This document shows, in pieces, positions 9,523 through 17,764 of a stretch of 64,000 nt of DNA. The notes beneath the pieces were generated by a model that saw only the letters and a list, made by a program, of their open reading frames with translations, did not search any database and was not told where the DNA came from. Each line of letters opens with the position of its first letter. Positions within the stretch are counted from its first letter, which is position 1. The position numbers and the translations under genes are program-made. This stretch comes from Arthrobacter sp. PvP023 (lineage in GTDB: Bacteria; Actinomycetota; Actinomycetes; Actinomycetales; Micrococcaceae): positions 62,001 through 126,000 of the forward strand of contig NZ_JAFIBI010000001.1 of assembly GCF_017832975.1 (NCBI RefSeq), in the 5' to 3' direction.

Positions 9523-10356
9523 CTAGCCTGCCCGCCGGGCGGCAATGGTGCGGGCTACACCCACGCCCCCGAGGAGCAGCGCAAGGGCTGCGGCACCGAA
9601 CCCGACCGTCACGACGGCCGGTCCTGCCGCTGAGGTCCCGGACGAGCCGTCACGGGCTCCCGGGACCGAGCCCGGCGCCGAATGCAGCCCCTCGATGGTC
9701 TGCACGGCCAGCTGGAGATTGCTGTCCGCCAGGCTTCCCCAGGCGTAGACAATGGTGTGCGTGCCTTCGGCCACAGTGACGTCAGCAGGGCCGATCACCG
9801 GCGTGGTGGTTCCGGTCGCCGCCACTGCTGCGGAGATGGTGGCGGGGTCCAGGCTGAGAGTCTGCTCGCTGGGGTTGGCCAGGTTGGAAACAACGGCTGT
9901 TCCGCCGGCAAGGACATCCACGGCAGGCGCCGCAGCTGCGTGCCGGACGGTCAGCTTGCCCTTGCCTGCCGCGATCTGCGAGACGTCATTGGTAAAGAAG
10001 TTCGCCGTCGGCTTGCCCGCCGCGTCGAGGTTGGCTACTGCGGTGTAGTTTCCGCTCGCGGCGAGCGTCACGGTGACTGGACCGATGACAGGAGCCGACG
10101 CATCGGCGGCGTCCGAGGCAGTGATGGCGAGTTCGTAGGCTCCGGCCGGCAGCGAGAGCGGCCCGGCAAGGGTTCCGGGAGCGAAATCGTCAAGGGTGCG
10201 GTCGCCGTTGACCCAGACATCCACGGTGAGCCCGGGAACCCCGTGCAGCACCGAAAGCCGGGCGTCTCCGTCGGCCGCCTGGGCCGGGCCGGCGAGAGCG
10301 ATTGCTGCCGCGATTGCGGCTGCTCCGGCGCCGGCTGTGAAAATGCTTGTGCGCAT
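9523..10356 (-). CDS. DUF4397 domain surface protein
   Basis: A 277-residue secreted protein. It has a signal peptide ending in AGPAQAA, then two DUF4397-type beta-rich repeats (starting at LSVLHGVPGLTVDVWVNG and LTVRHAAAAPAVDVLAGG), an Ala/Gly linker, a C-terminal hydrophobic helix (AAALALLLGGVGVARTI) and basic end ARRAG. It is thus exported and anchored at the membrane; no LPXTG-like motif was found. ATG at 10356 has GGAGAAGG upstream and is preferred to an ATG five codons earlier. Proteins of this family commonly lie beside class F sortases, as here. Function unknown. Confidence 0.85.
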   Translation of the reverse strand: MRTSIFTAGAGAAAIAAAIALAGPAQAADGDARLSVLHGVPGLTVDVWVNGDRTLDDFAPGTLAGPLSLPAGAYELAITASDAADASAPVIGPVTVTLAASGNYTAVANLDAAGKPTANFFTNDVSQIAAGKGKLTVRHAAAAPAVDVLAGGTAVVSNLANPSEQTLSLDPATISAAVAATGTTTPVIGPADVTVAEGTHTIVYAWGSLADSNLQLAVQTIEGLHSAPGSVPGARDGSSGTSAAGPAVVTVGFGAAALALLLGGVGVARTIAARRAG

Positions 10357-10514
10357 GTCCTTCTCCTTCATCGGCCCGGCTGGCGGGCAATTGTGCTTAC
10401 ACCCCTAACTACCGGCGCAGCATCAAATCTGGATGCACATGCATATAAATTTCTTGAAAAGGATCTCGCGGGGGCCGGGAGGCAGCGCCCGGCATATTGC
10501 CGGGAAGGGCGCCG

Positions 10515-11540
10515 TCAGCGGGGACTGGCGTCCGGTCGGGCCGTGCTTGCACGCACCACTATCCGAGGTTCCACCACGGTTGTTCCGGCCGCCGCGCCGT
10601 CTTCCAGCAGCGCCAGCATCATATCCATGCAGCGGCGGCCAAGCTCCTCGAAGTCCTGGCGGACAGTGGTGAGCGGCGGGGTGAAATAGCCGGCTTCCGG
10701 CTGGTCGTCGAAACCCACCACTGAGACGTCCTGGGGCACCCGCACGCCCGCTTCACTGAAGGCGCGCAAGACCCCCAGCGCCATCTGGTCGTTGCCCACG
10801 AATACCGCGGTGGCGGTCCGCTCGATGGCGAGCTTCTGGCCGATGCCATAGCCGCTGCCCGCGCTCCAGTCCCCCTCGACGAGAAGGTCGTCAGCCAGTC
10901 CCGCCTGCGCCAGCGCCTCACGCCAGCCTTCGGTCCGCTCCGACCCGTCGATCCAGTCCTGCGGTCCGGATATGTGTCCGATTCGCTGGTGGCCCTGCTC
11001 GATCAAATGCGCGACGGCCAGCCGCGCACCCATCTTCTGGTCCACCATGGCGCCGCTGAACCGGCCCTCACCGCTGGAGCCCACCACCACCACGGGCACG
11101 TCCAGGTTCAGCTGCTCCAACGCCTGCAGGGTTCCGGCGTGCGGCACCAGGGCCACAATGCCGTCCACACCCTGGTCCATAAAATGGCGCGCGGCATCGG
11201 CGATCGATTCCGCGCTGACCTCGCGGATGGCCGCGATGCTCACGAAGTAGCCGGCATCGCGGGCAGCCTGCTCCACGCCGAGCAGCGTGTTGGCGGGTCC
11301 GTACTGGGACAACTCGCTGGCCAGGACGCCGATGGTATGCGAACGCCGCGTCACCAGGCTGCGCGCCGCGGTGTTCCGCCGGTATCCCAGCTCGGCAATG
11401 GCCGCCTCAACGCGCTCCCTGGTTACCTTGCTCACGTTGGGGTGGTTGTTGATGACGCGGGATACCGTTTGGTGCGAGACGCCGGCGCGTTCCGCTACAT
11501 CTTCAAGTCGCGGAAGGCGCCGCTCGCTGCTGTTGGCCAT
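10515..11540 (-). CDS. LacI-family transcriptional regulator
   Basis: A 341-residue regulator: N-terminal HTH (LEDVAERAGVSHQTVSRVINN), hinge helix region (RRNTAARSLVTRRS), and a full sugar-binding domain with HQRIGHISGPQDW and VSVVGFDDQPEAGYFTPPLTTV. The start MANSSERR at 11540 places the HTH correctly; the frame extends further 5' into a decayed gene. No strong ribosome site is seen. By inference it binds TTGTTAGCGCTAACAA upstream of araB and is the arabinose-responsive repressor. A different sugar as ligand cannot be excluded. Confidence 0.92.
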   Translation of the reverse strand: MANSSERRLPRLEDVAERAGVSHQTVSRVINNHPNVSKVTRERVEAAIAELGYRRNTAARSLVTRRSHTIGVLASELSQYGPANTLLGVEQAARDAGYFVSIAAIREVSAESIADAARHFMDQGVDGIVALVPHAGTLQALEQLNLDVPVVVVGSSGEGRFSGAMVDQKMGARLAVAHLIEQGHQRIGHISGPQDWIDGSERTEGWREALAQAGLADDLLVEGDWSAGSGYGIGQKLAIERTATAVFVGNDQMALGVLRAFSEAGVRVPQDVSVVGFDDQPEAGYFTPPLTTVRQDFEELGRRCMDMMLALLEDGAAAGTTVVEPRIVVRASTARPDASPR

Positions 11541-11544
11541 GAAG

Positions 11545-12296
11545 CTATTGTGCGCGAGCCTGCAGCGCATCCGCGAAAACGGTCGGGATGTCCGCCGGAT
11601 TCCTCGCAACATAGCTGGCGCCGCCGGTCCTCTTGTCCAGCCCGGAAATATCCGCAACCAGGCGGTCCCGCTGCGTGACCCCGCCAACAACCTGGTCCAT
11701 CTTCCTGATGGGATCGAGCTCTACGTAGTCCTGGCTGCCGCCTCCCAGTCCAATGGGAACGCCCACATCCCCAAAGCGGCGGTGTCGGGGAACAGCTTGC
11801 TGCCCGCTATGGCTGCCTGTTGCGTGAGCTGCATGCGGGTCTGTTTGCCAGCCTGGAAGTTCATCGAGCCGGAGGCGTCCATGACCACCAGCGACCTGAA
11901 GGGGATGGCCTGGAGGGACCAGCCCTTCAGCGCCCGCTCCACGGATTCCGGTGAGGCAGGCTTCAGGGCCGCGACACTGCCCACGCCCGCCTGCTCCGGG
12001 GTGCGGCTGCCGCCCACGGGCCTGAGGCCGCTGTCGGCGAGCGCCTTCTTTCCCTCCTCGGTTGCCATCGCGGACGCCAGGGCGCTGGCGGCGTCAGCGG
12101 CGGCATCGCCGTGCGCCCTGCCCGCGGCGGTGAGGGCAACGGGGTAGTCAAGCGACACGGACCCCGTGTGCGGCATCGACGCCGCGAGGCCGGTACCTGA
12201 AGCCGTCTTTGCGAAGGACAGCCAGGCCTGCTCGGTGACGATGGCGAAACCTGGCGCCCAACAATTACTCCGGGCGTCGACGGCCTCGCCGGCCAC
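11545..12296 (-). pseudogene. Decayed VWA and solute-binding domain protein
   Basis: Remains of a larger surface gene. The upstream part (about 12296 to 11750) encodes the end of a substrate-binding-like domain followed by a VWA domain with MIDAS motif DASGSMN. Near 11750-11765 the frame shifts by one base: GMWAFPLD in one frame continues as GLGGGSQDYVELDPIRKMD in the next. That part runs into YVARNPADIPTVFADAL, the usual end of such proteins, but the VWA core between LDKRTGG and SYVARN is missing. The N-terminal half is also absent. Three lesions (5' loss, frameshift, internal deletion) make a working product very unlikely. Confidence 0.75.
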
Positions 12297-12321
12297 TTCC
12301 CGATCCGGCCCGGACTAATGG

Positions 12322-12350
12322 TTGAAGATTCAAGTAAAAGCTCCTAGAAT
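12322..12350 (+). promoter_or_regulatory. Predicted promoter giving a leaderless mRNA
   Basis: TTGAAG (12322-12327), a 17-base spacer and TAGAAT (12345-12350) form a good housekeeping promoter. Transcription would start about 7 bases on, at the ATG (12357) of the dioxygenase gene. This predicts a leaderless message. Confidence 0.6.
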
Positions 12351-12356
12351 GGAGAT

Positions 12357-13160
12357 ATGACGCAGACACTTGACCGCCCGCCCGTTCTCTTCCTGAGCCA
12401 CGGCGCGCCTCCCCTGGCCGACGACGCGCGCTGGACCAGTGAGCTCAGCGCCTGGTCCGGCGCCTTCGGCAAGCCGAAGGACATCCTGATGGTGTCCGCA
12501 CATTGGGAAAACGCCCCGGTGACCCTCAGCGCCACCACACGGAACCCCGGACTCGTCTACGACTTCTGGGGCTTCCCGCAGAAGTACTACGACGTCAGCT
12601 ACGACGCCCCCCGGGCGGTGGAACTCGCCAATGAGGTGGAGAAGCTCGTTTCCACCCATGGCCACCACGTGGAACGCGACGAGGAACGCGGCCTGGACCA
12701 CGGCGCCTACGTGCCGCTCGTGGAAATGTATCCGGAAGCTGATATCCCGGTGCTCCAGATGTCCATGCCCACCCTGGATCCGCAAGGCCTGTTCAATCTA
12801 GGCGAGACGCTGGCCCCGCTGCGGGACCGCGGCACGCTTATCGTCGGTTCCGGCTTCACCACGCACAACCTGCGCTGGTTCAACCCGGCCGGCGGCCCGG
12901 ACACCGCGCCGCCGGCCGCTTCGAGCGAATTCGACCACTGGGCCCAGGAAACCATGGCGGCCGGCGATGTCGATTCGATCCTGGATTTCCTGCACAAGGC
13001 ACCGGCAGCGTTGGAGGCGCATCCGCGCAGCGAGCACTGGGCACCGCTTTATGTGGCCCTCGGTGCCGCCTACGGGTCCGGCGACCTAAACGCCAAAACG
13101 GCTATCGACGGCTTCTGGTTCGGGCTCTCCAAGCGCTCCTGGACGCTGACCGGGAAATAG
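12357..13160 (+). CDS. Extradiol ring-cleavage dioxygenase, 4,5-DOPA dioxygenase family
   Basis: A 267-residue LigB-superfamily protein related to E. coli YgiD and plant DODA. It keeps the metal-binding histidine segments: FLSHGAPPLADD at the start, SAHWENAPVT, LDHGAYVPLVEMYPEADIPVLQMSM and GSGFTTHNLRWF. The family opens catechol rings with a non-haem metal; the physiological substrate here is unknown. The ATG lies 6 bases after a predicted -10 box. It is convergent with the MFS gene and not obviously part of the arsenic locus. Confidence 0.9.
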   Translation: MTQTLDRPPVLFLSHGAPPLADDARWTSELSAWSGAFGKPKDILMVSAHWENAPVTLSATTRNPGLVYDFWGFPQKYYDVSYDAPRAVELANEVEKLVSTHGHHVERDEERGLDHGAYVPLVEMYPEADIPVLQMSMPTLDPQGLFNLGETLAPLRDRGTLIVGSGFTTHNLRWFNPAGGPDTAPPAASSEFDHWAQETMAAGDVDSILDFLHKAPAALEAHPRSEHWAPLYVALGAAYGSGDLNAKTAIDGFWFGLSKRSWTLTGK

Positions 13161-13180
13161 CGGGCGCTAGCGGGGCGGGT

Positions 13181-14398
13181 TTAGGAAGAGATCGTCCGCG
13201 GGCGTCGTGAGGCGACGACGGCGATGACGGCTGCGGTCCCCGTGGCGGCGGCCGCGGCGTAGGCCATGTTTGTGTAACTTCCGAGCCAGGCTGCCAGTGC
13301 AGGTCCGGCGGCCGGGGCGATGGCGGTGACAGCTGTGAGCGGCGCGGCGAACAGTCCCTGCAAGGTGCCAAGATTTTGTGTTCCCCACCGGTCAGCGATG
13401 ACAGTGGCCTGCAGCAGGGTCTGGCACCCTCTGACCGCACCCGCGAGCATGCCGGCGGCCATCAGCGCGGGGACCGGCCCGGGCATGACGGCGAGGAGCA
13501 GGACGGCGCCGGTGGCGGTACCGGTGATGACCGGCAGCCGCGCGCCGGGCGGGATGGTGCCGAACAGCAGACGTCCGCCGACCTGTCCGGCGCCCACGAG
13601 GCCGAGCCCGAACGCGGCCGTGGTGTAGTCGGCTCCCTTTTCGATCAGCAGGGGGATGACATTCAGCGTCACGGTATAAAGACCGAGGCACAACAGGAGC
13701 ATGAGGACCTGCAAGCCGAGGAATTCATCACTGCGCCTGATGGTGCGCACTGCGTCCCGTCGCTCAGCCGCAGGTGGCGTGACAACGGCCGGTGCCCAGT
13801 CCCGGTTCAGGTAGCGGGCATGGAGCGGCACGGTGATGATCCCCAGGATCCCGGCGAGGATGATGAAGGCGCCTCTCCAGCCGAACGCGGAGCTCAGGGC
13901 CGCGGTGAAGGGCGCGAAAATGGTGGATGCGAACCCGGCGACGAGGGTCAGCACCGTCAGCGGCCGCATGCGCGCGGGCCCGTACCAGCGGCTGATCACC
14001 GTGAAGGCCGGCTGGTACAGCACGGCGGCCTGCGCGGCGCCGGCGAGCAGCCAGGCCACAAAGAATACGGGCAGGTTCGGTGCCACCGACACCATGGCCA
14101 GGGCCAGCACTCCGATGAGGGATCCGCCGATCATCAGCCTGCGGGGCCCGGTCCTGTCGAGGATCCTGCCGACGGAGATCCCGGCCACCGCGGAAACCAG
14201 CAGGCCGGCCGAAAACGCGCCCGTCACGGCGGTCGGGCCCCAGCCAGTGTCCTGGCTGATGCGCGGGACTGCCGCGATCAAGGCGTAGTACAGCGCGCCC
14301 CACGCGGTGGTCTGGGTGACGCACATCGCGGCGAGTCCGCCGCGCGGTGCACCCTCCGCGACGAGGATCCGGGCGGGAGCGGGCGCCGGCACGGTCAC
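13181..14398 (-). CDS. MFS transporter of the arsenic locus
   Basis: A 405-residue protein with about 12 hydrophobic segments. MFS signatures are the loop GRILDRTGPRRLMIGG between helices 2 and 3 and the central cytoplasmic loop around DAVRTIRRSDEFLG. Its start overlaps the stop of arsC (14395-14841) by four bases, so it belongs to the same transcript as the ars genes. Similar MFS genes occur in actinobacterial ars clusters, but the substrate is not established; it does not look like ArsJ with its usual GAPDH partner. An efflux role for an arsenic species is inferred from position only. Confidence 0.85.
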   Translation of the reverse strand: MTVPAPAPARILVAEGAPRGGLAAMCVTQTTAWGALYYALIAAVPRISQDTGWGPTAVTGAFSAGLLVSAVAGISVGRILDRTGPRRLMIGGSLIGVLALAMVSVAPNLPVFFVAWLLAGAAQAAVLYQPAFTVISRWYGPARMRPLTVLTLVAGFASTIFAPFTAALSSAFGWRGAFIILAGILGIITVPLHARYLNRDWAPAVVTPPAAERRDAVRTIRRSDEFLGLQVLMLLLCLGLYTVTLNVIPLLIEKGADYTTAAFGLGLVGAGQVGGRLLFGTIPPGARLPVITGTATGAVLLLAVMPGPVPALMAAGMLAGAVRGCQTLLQATVIADRWGTQNLGTLQGLFAAPLTAVTAIAPAAGPALAAWLGSYTNMAYAAAAATGTAAVIAVVASRRPRTISS

Positions 14399-14841
14399 TT
14401 ACCGGTGAGCTCCGCATACAGCTTCCGGACGCGGGCCCTGATGTCATCCCGGACCAGGCGCATGCGTTCCATGCCTTCGATGCCGCGCTCGGAGGGCTCG
14501 TCCGTATCCCAGACCTCAAGCCGCTTGCCCGCGTGGGCTTCGACTTTCGCCTCGTTGCCCAGGACGATGACGACGTCGACGGCGTCCAGCACGTCGTCGG
14601 TGACGGGTTTGGGGTGTTCCCCCGTGATGTCGATGCCGAGCTCTGCCAGCGCGTCCACGGACTGGGGGTTCAGCGACTTGCCGGGTTTCGTCCCGGCGGA
14701 GTGCACCGTGACGGTACCGGCGGCGAGCTGGTTCATCAGTCCGGCGGCGAGCTGGGACTTCCCGCCATTCTTACTGCATACGAACAGGACGCCGGGCTTT
14801 TTGTCCTGCCGGTCCGGGCGGTGTTCAGGGTGGTCGGTCAT
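14395..14841 (-). CDS. arsC: Arsenate reductase, mycothiol-type (LMW phosphatase fold)
   Basis: A 148-residue protein with the LMW-phosphatase P-loop FVCSKNGGKSQ, where the usual CX5R arginine is replaced by Lys. The resolving cysteine pair of thioredoxin-coupled ArsC is absent: the aligned region reads VVIVLGNEAKVEAHAGKR. Both features are expected of arsenate-mycothiol transferases such as C. glutamicum ArsC1/2, where mycothiol and mycoredoxin supply electrons. Conserved WDTDEPSERG and RDDIRARVRKL follow. Start ATG 14841 with GGAG upstream. It is distinct from the second ArsC at 17319. Confidence 0.88.
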   Translation of the reverse strand: MTDHPEHRPDRQDKKPGVLFVCSKNGGKSQLAAGLMNQLAAGTVTVHSAGTKPGKSLNPQSVDALAELGIDITGEHPKPVTDDVLDAVDVVIVLGNEAKVEAHAGKRLEVWDTDEPSERGIEGMERMRLVRDDIRARVRKLYAELTGK

Positions 14842-14886
14842 GTCGGTACTCCAGTGTGGTCGGTTGGTGAAAGCTTCGGAAGGAGG

Positions 14887-16272
14887 TCAGCTGTCGGCGG
14901 AGCGGCCGTGGGCCAGGCCCGTGGGGAATCCGACGAGGACCGGCTCGGGCGTTCCGCAGCAGCCGCCGGAGGTCTCGGCCACAAAACCTGCAGGCTGGAC
15001 CGCGGGGATGTCGCAGCTGGTGCCGATATCGGAGGAGCAGACACCGGTTTCGGGCAGCTCGAGCTGGACGGTGTCGGCAGCCTTCCGGTCCCCTGCCAAG
15101 GCTGCGGTGACGGAGCGTACCTGCTCGTAGCCGGTGGCGAGCAGGAAGGTCGGGGCACGGCCGTAGGACTTCATGCCCACGATGTAGAAGTCGGCTTCCG
15201 GGTGGGCCAGCATCCTGGCACCGTGGGGTTCGACCGTGCCGCAGGAGTGGAATTCGGGGTCGATCAGCGGGCCGAGCTCACGCGGGGCTTCCACACCGGG
15301 GTCGAGTTCCAGCCGGAGTTCACGGAGGATGCCCAGGTCCGGGCGGAAGCCGGTGGCCGGAACCACGACGTCGGCTTCGAGGGTGCGGCCGTCGGTTGAG
15401 GTCAGGGTGACGGCGCCCTCGGCAGCCGTCAGGGATGCGATCCCGAAGCCGGCGTGAAGTTCCACGGCACCGGACTCGACGAGGCCGCGGAGCCGGCTGC
15501 CGAGCTGGCCGCGGGCAGCAAGGCCGTCAGCGTCACCGCCGCCGTAGACCTTGGCAGCGGAGGTGCCGCGGATGGCCCACACGATCTTCGTCCCGGGCAC
15601 CTGGGCCGCGAGCTCGGAGAGATTGATCAGGGTGTTGGCGGCCGAGTGGCCGGCCCCGACGACGACGGCGGTGCGCCCGGCAAAGGCTGCACGGTCACGG
15701 CCCAGCACGTCAGGCAGCGGGGAGGAGATGCGGGCGGCCGCATCAGCCTCGCCGAGGGCCGGCAGGCCGGAGGTGCCGAGCGGGTTGCGGGTGGACCAAG
15801 TGCCGGAGGCGTCGATGACGGCGGCAGCCCGGTAGTCGCGGACTTCGCCGTCGGCGTGTTCCACCCGGACCACGAAGGGTGTGGTGTTCCGGTTGCGGCT
15901 GTGGGTTTTGTCCATGCCGTGCCGGGTCACAGCCACCACACGGGCGCCCGTGTGCAAGCGGGACGCGATGGCGGGAAGTGCGGCCAAGGGGGTGAGGTAG
16001 TGATCGATGAATTCACCGCCGGTGGGCAGCGCCGTCGGCTCCGGTGATTCCCACCCGGTCCCGGCGAGCAGGCGGGCGGCTGCAGCGTCAGTGTTGTACT
16101 GCCATGGCGAGAAAAGCCGGATGTGGCGCCACTGCTCGATGGCGGAGGCAGGGGCCGCGCCGGCCTCAAGGATCAGCGGCTCCAAACCTCGTTCGATCAG
16201 GTGCGCTGCCGCGGCGAGGCCGATGGGCCCGGCTCCGATGACAGCTACGGGAAGGATTGTTGTTACATCCAT
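14887..16272 (-). CDS. FAD/NAD(P)-dependent flavoprotein of the ars operon (ArsO-like)
   Basis: A 461-residue flavoprotein. The N-terminal dinucleotide fold VAVIGAGPIGLAAAAHLIERG binds FAD and a second Rossmann motif AVVVGAGHSAANTLI binds NADPH, the order seen in flavin monooxygenase-like enzymes. VVVPATGFRPDLGIL is the typical ATG box. The C-terminus is Cys-rich (GVCSSDIGTSC and SGGCCGTPEP), which might bind metal or arsenic. It lies between trxB and arsC and is often called ArsO in such clusters; the reaction is not established. AGAGGAC precedes ATG 16272. Confidence 0.85.
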   Translation of the reverse strand: MDVTTILPVAVIGAGPIGLAAAAHLIERGLEPLILEAGAAPASAIEQWRHIRLFSPWQYNTDAAAARLLAGTGWESPEPTALPTGGEFIDHYLTPLAALPAIASRLHTGARVVAVTRHGMDKTHSRNRNTTPFVVRVEHADGEVRDYRAAAVIDASGTWSTRNPLGTSGLPALGEADAAARISSPLPDVLGRDRAAFAGRTAVVVGAGHSAANTLINLSELAAQVPGTKIVWAIRGTSAAKVYGGGDADGLAARGQLGSRLRGLVESGAVELHAGFGIASLTAAEGAVTLTSTDGRTLEADVVVPATGFRPDLGILRELRLELDPGVEAPRELGPLIDPEFHSCGTVEPHGARMLAHPEADFYIVGMKSYGRAPTFLLATGYEQVRSVTAALAGDRKAADTVQLELPETGVCSSDIGTSCDIPAVQPAGFVAETSGGCCGTPEPVLVGFPTGLAHGRSADS

Positions 16273-16304
16273 GGTGTCCTCTGTTTCATCCGGCGGGGGC
16301 CAAT

Positions 16305-17294
16305 TCAGGCGTGGGTGGGTTCCTCGACCAGGGCGGTCGCGATGCTGTCCGCATCATCCAGGGCGGCGAGGTAGCGCTCGGCGTCGAGGGCGGCGGCGCA
16401 CCCGGTGCCTGCAGCGGTGATGGCCTGGCGGTAACGGTGGTCCACAGCGTCCCCGCAGGCGAAGACGCCGGTCAGGTTGGTGACGGTGGTGGGCGAGTCC
16501 ACCTTGATGTAGCCCTCGGCATCCAGGTCGACCTGGCCCTCGACGAGTTCGGTGCGGGGCACGTGTCCGATCGCCACGAATATGCCCGTAGCGGCATGTT
16601 CACGGGTTTCACCGGTCCGGGTGTCGGTCAGCGTAATGCCGGTGACCTTGGGGTCGCCGTGGATGGCGGTGACGGCGGAGTGCCAGGCGAAACTGATCTT
16701 CGGGTTGTCCTTGGCGCGCTGCGCCATGATGCGGGAGGCGCGGAGTTCGCCCTTGCGGACCACCACGGTGACGGTCCGTGCGAAGCGGGTCAGGAAGGTG
16801 GCTTCCTCCATGGCGGAGTCCCCGCCGCCGACGACAACGATGTCCTGGTCACGGAAGAAGAAGCCATCGCAGGTGGCGCACCAGGAGACACCGTGGCCGC
16901 TGAGCTTCTTCTCCTCGGGCAGGCCGAGTTCTTTGTAGGCGGAACCCGTCGCGAGGATGACGGCAGGCGCCTCGTGGATGTCACCGCCGCCCGTGACCAC
17001 GCGCTTGAGGTGCCCGGTCAGCGTCACTTCAGTGACGTCGTCGAACACCACCTGCGCGCCGAACCGCTGCGCCTGTTCCTGGAGTCCGTCCATCAGTTCG
17101 GGGCCCTGGATGCCGGCGGGGAAGCCCGGGAAGTTCTCAACTTCGGTGGTGTTCATCAGGGCGCCGCCGGCCGTTACCGAGCCGGCCAGGACCAGGGGCT
17201 TCAGGCCTGCGCGGGCGGCGTAAATCGCCGCAGTGTAGCCGGCGGGGCCGGATCCGATGATGATCAGCTGTTCGGTGCTCACTTCGGTGCTCAT
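16305..17294 (-). CDS. trxB: Thioredoxin reductase
   Basis: A 329-residue enzyme of the bacterial low-molecular-weight type. It has the FAD motif [20 protein letters not shown], the redox-active CATCDG, the NADPH motif [16 protein letters not shown], and C-terminal [27 protein letters not shown]. It passes electrons from NADPH to thioredoxin. Placement directly after the thioredoxin-type arsC (24-base gap) suggests that it supplies reductant for arsenate reduction. No thioredoxin gene is nearby, so thioredoxin must come from elsewhere. ATG 17294 with AGGAGACC upstream. Confidence 0.96.
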   Translation of the reverse strand: MSTEVSTEQLIIIGSGPAGYTAAIYAARAGLKPLVLAGSVTAGGALMNTTEVENFPGFPAGIQGPELMDGLQEQAQRFGAQVVFDDVTEVTLTGHLKRVVTGGGDIHEAPAVILATGSAYKELGLPEEKKLSGHGVSWCATCDGFFFRDQDIVVVGGGDSAMEEATFLTRFARTVTVVVRKGELRASRIMAQRAKDNPKISFAWHSAVTAIHGDPKVTGITLTDTRTGETREHAATGIFVAIGHVPRTELVEGQVDLDAEGYIKVDSPTTVTNLTGVFACGDAVDHRYRQAITAAGTGCAAALDAERYLAALDDADSIATALVEEPTHA

Positions 17295-17318
17295 GGAAGG
17301 TCTCCTAGGTTCGGGCGG

Positions 17319-17741
17319 TTACTTGGCGGCGGGGGCAAGGGAGGCGATGAGGTCCTCGATGCGGGCCTTGATGTCGTCCCGAATGGGGCGGACGGCATCC
17401 ACGCCCTGGCCGGCCGGGTCTTCGAGTTCCCAGTCTTCATAGCGCTTGCCGGGGAAGATCGGGCAGGTGTCACCGCAGCCCATAGTGATCACGACATCTG
17501 ATTCCTTGACGGCCTCGGTGGTGAGGACCTTGGGGATTTCGGCGGACATGTCGATGCCGAGTTCGGCCATTGCCTCGACGGCGGCCGGGTTGACCTTGTC
17601 GGCAGGCTGGGAACCTGCGGAGCGGACCTCGATGGCGCCCTTGGACAGGGTGGTGAGGAACGCGGCGGCCATCTGGGAGCGGCCGGCATTGTGGACGCAG
17701 ACGAACAGGACGGAGGGCTTCTTGGCGGTTTCGGTGCTCAT
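17319..17741 (-). CDS. arsC: Arsenate reductase, thioredoxin-coupled
   Basis: A 140-residue LMW-phosphatase-fold reductase. It has the intact P-loop FVCVHNAGRSQ and the cysteine pair MGCGDTCPIFPG, matching the Cys82/Cys89 shuttle of S. aureus pI258 ArsC. It reduces arsenate to arsenite, which Acr3 then exports. The downstream trxB completes an electron path. ATG 17741 with AGGAGAAACC upstream, 23 bases after acr3. Confidence 0.95.
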   Translation of the reverse strand: MSTETAKKPSVLFVCVHNAGRSQMAAAFLTTLSKGAIEVRSAGSQPADKVNPAAVEAMAELGIDMSAEIPKVLTTEAVKESDVVITMGCGDTCPIFPGKRYEDWELEDPAGQGVDAVRPIRDDIKARIEDLIASLAPAAK

Positions 17742-17764
17742 CGGTTTCTCCTGGGATTTCTGGA

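Noticed and set aside
13181..14398. Assignment of the ars MFS protein as ArsJ
   Set aside because: ArsJ is normally paired with a dedicated GAPDH gene, which is absent here; only a general MFS call is supported.
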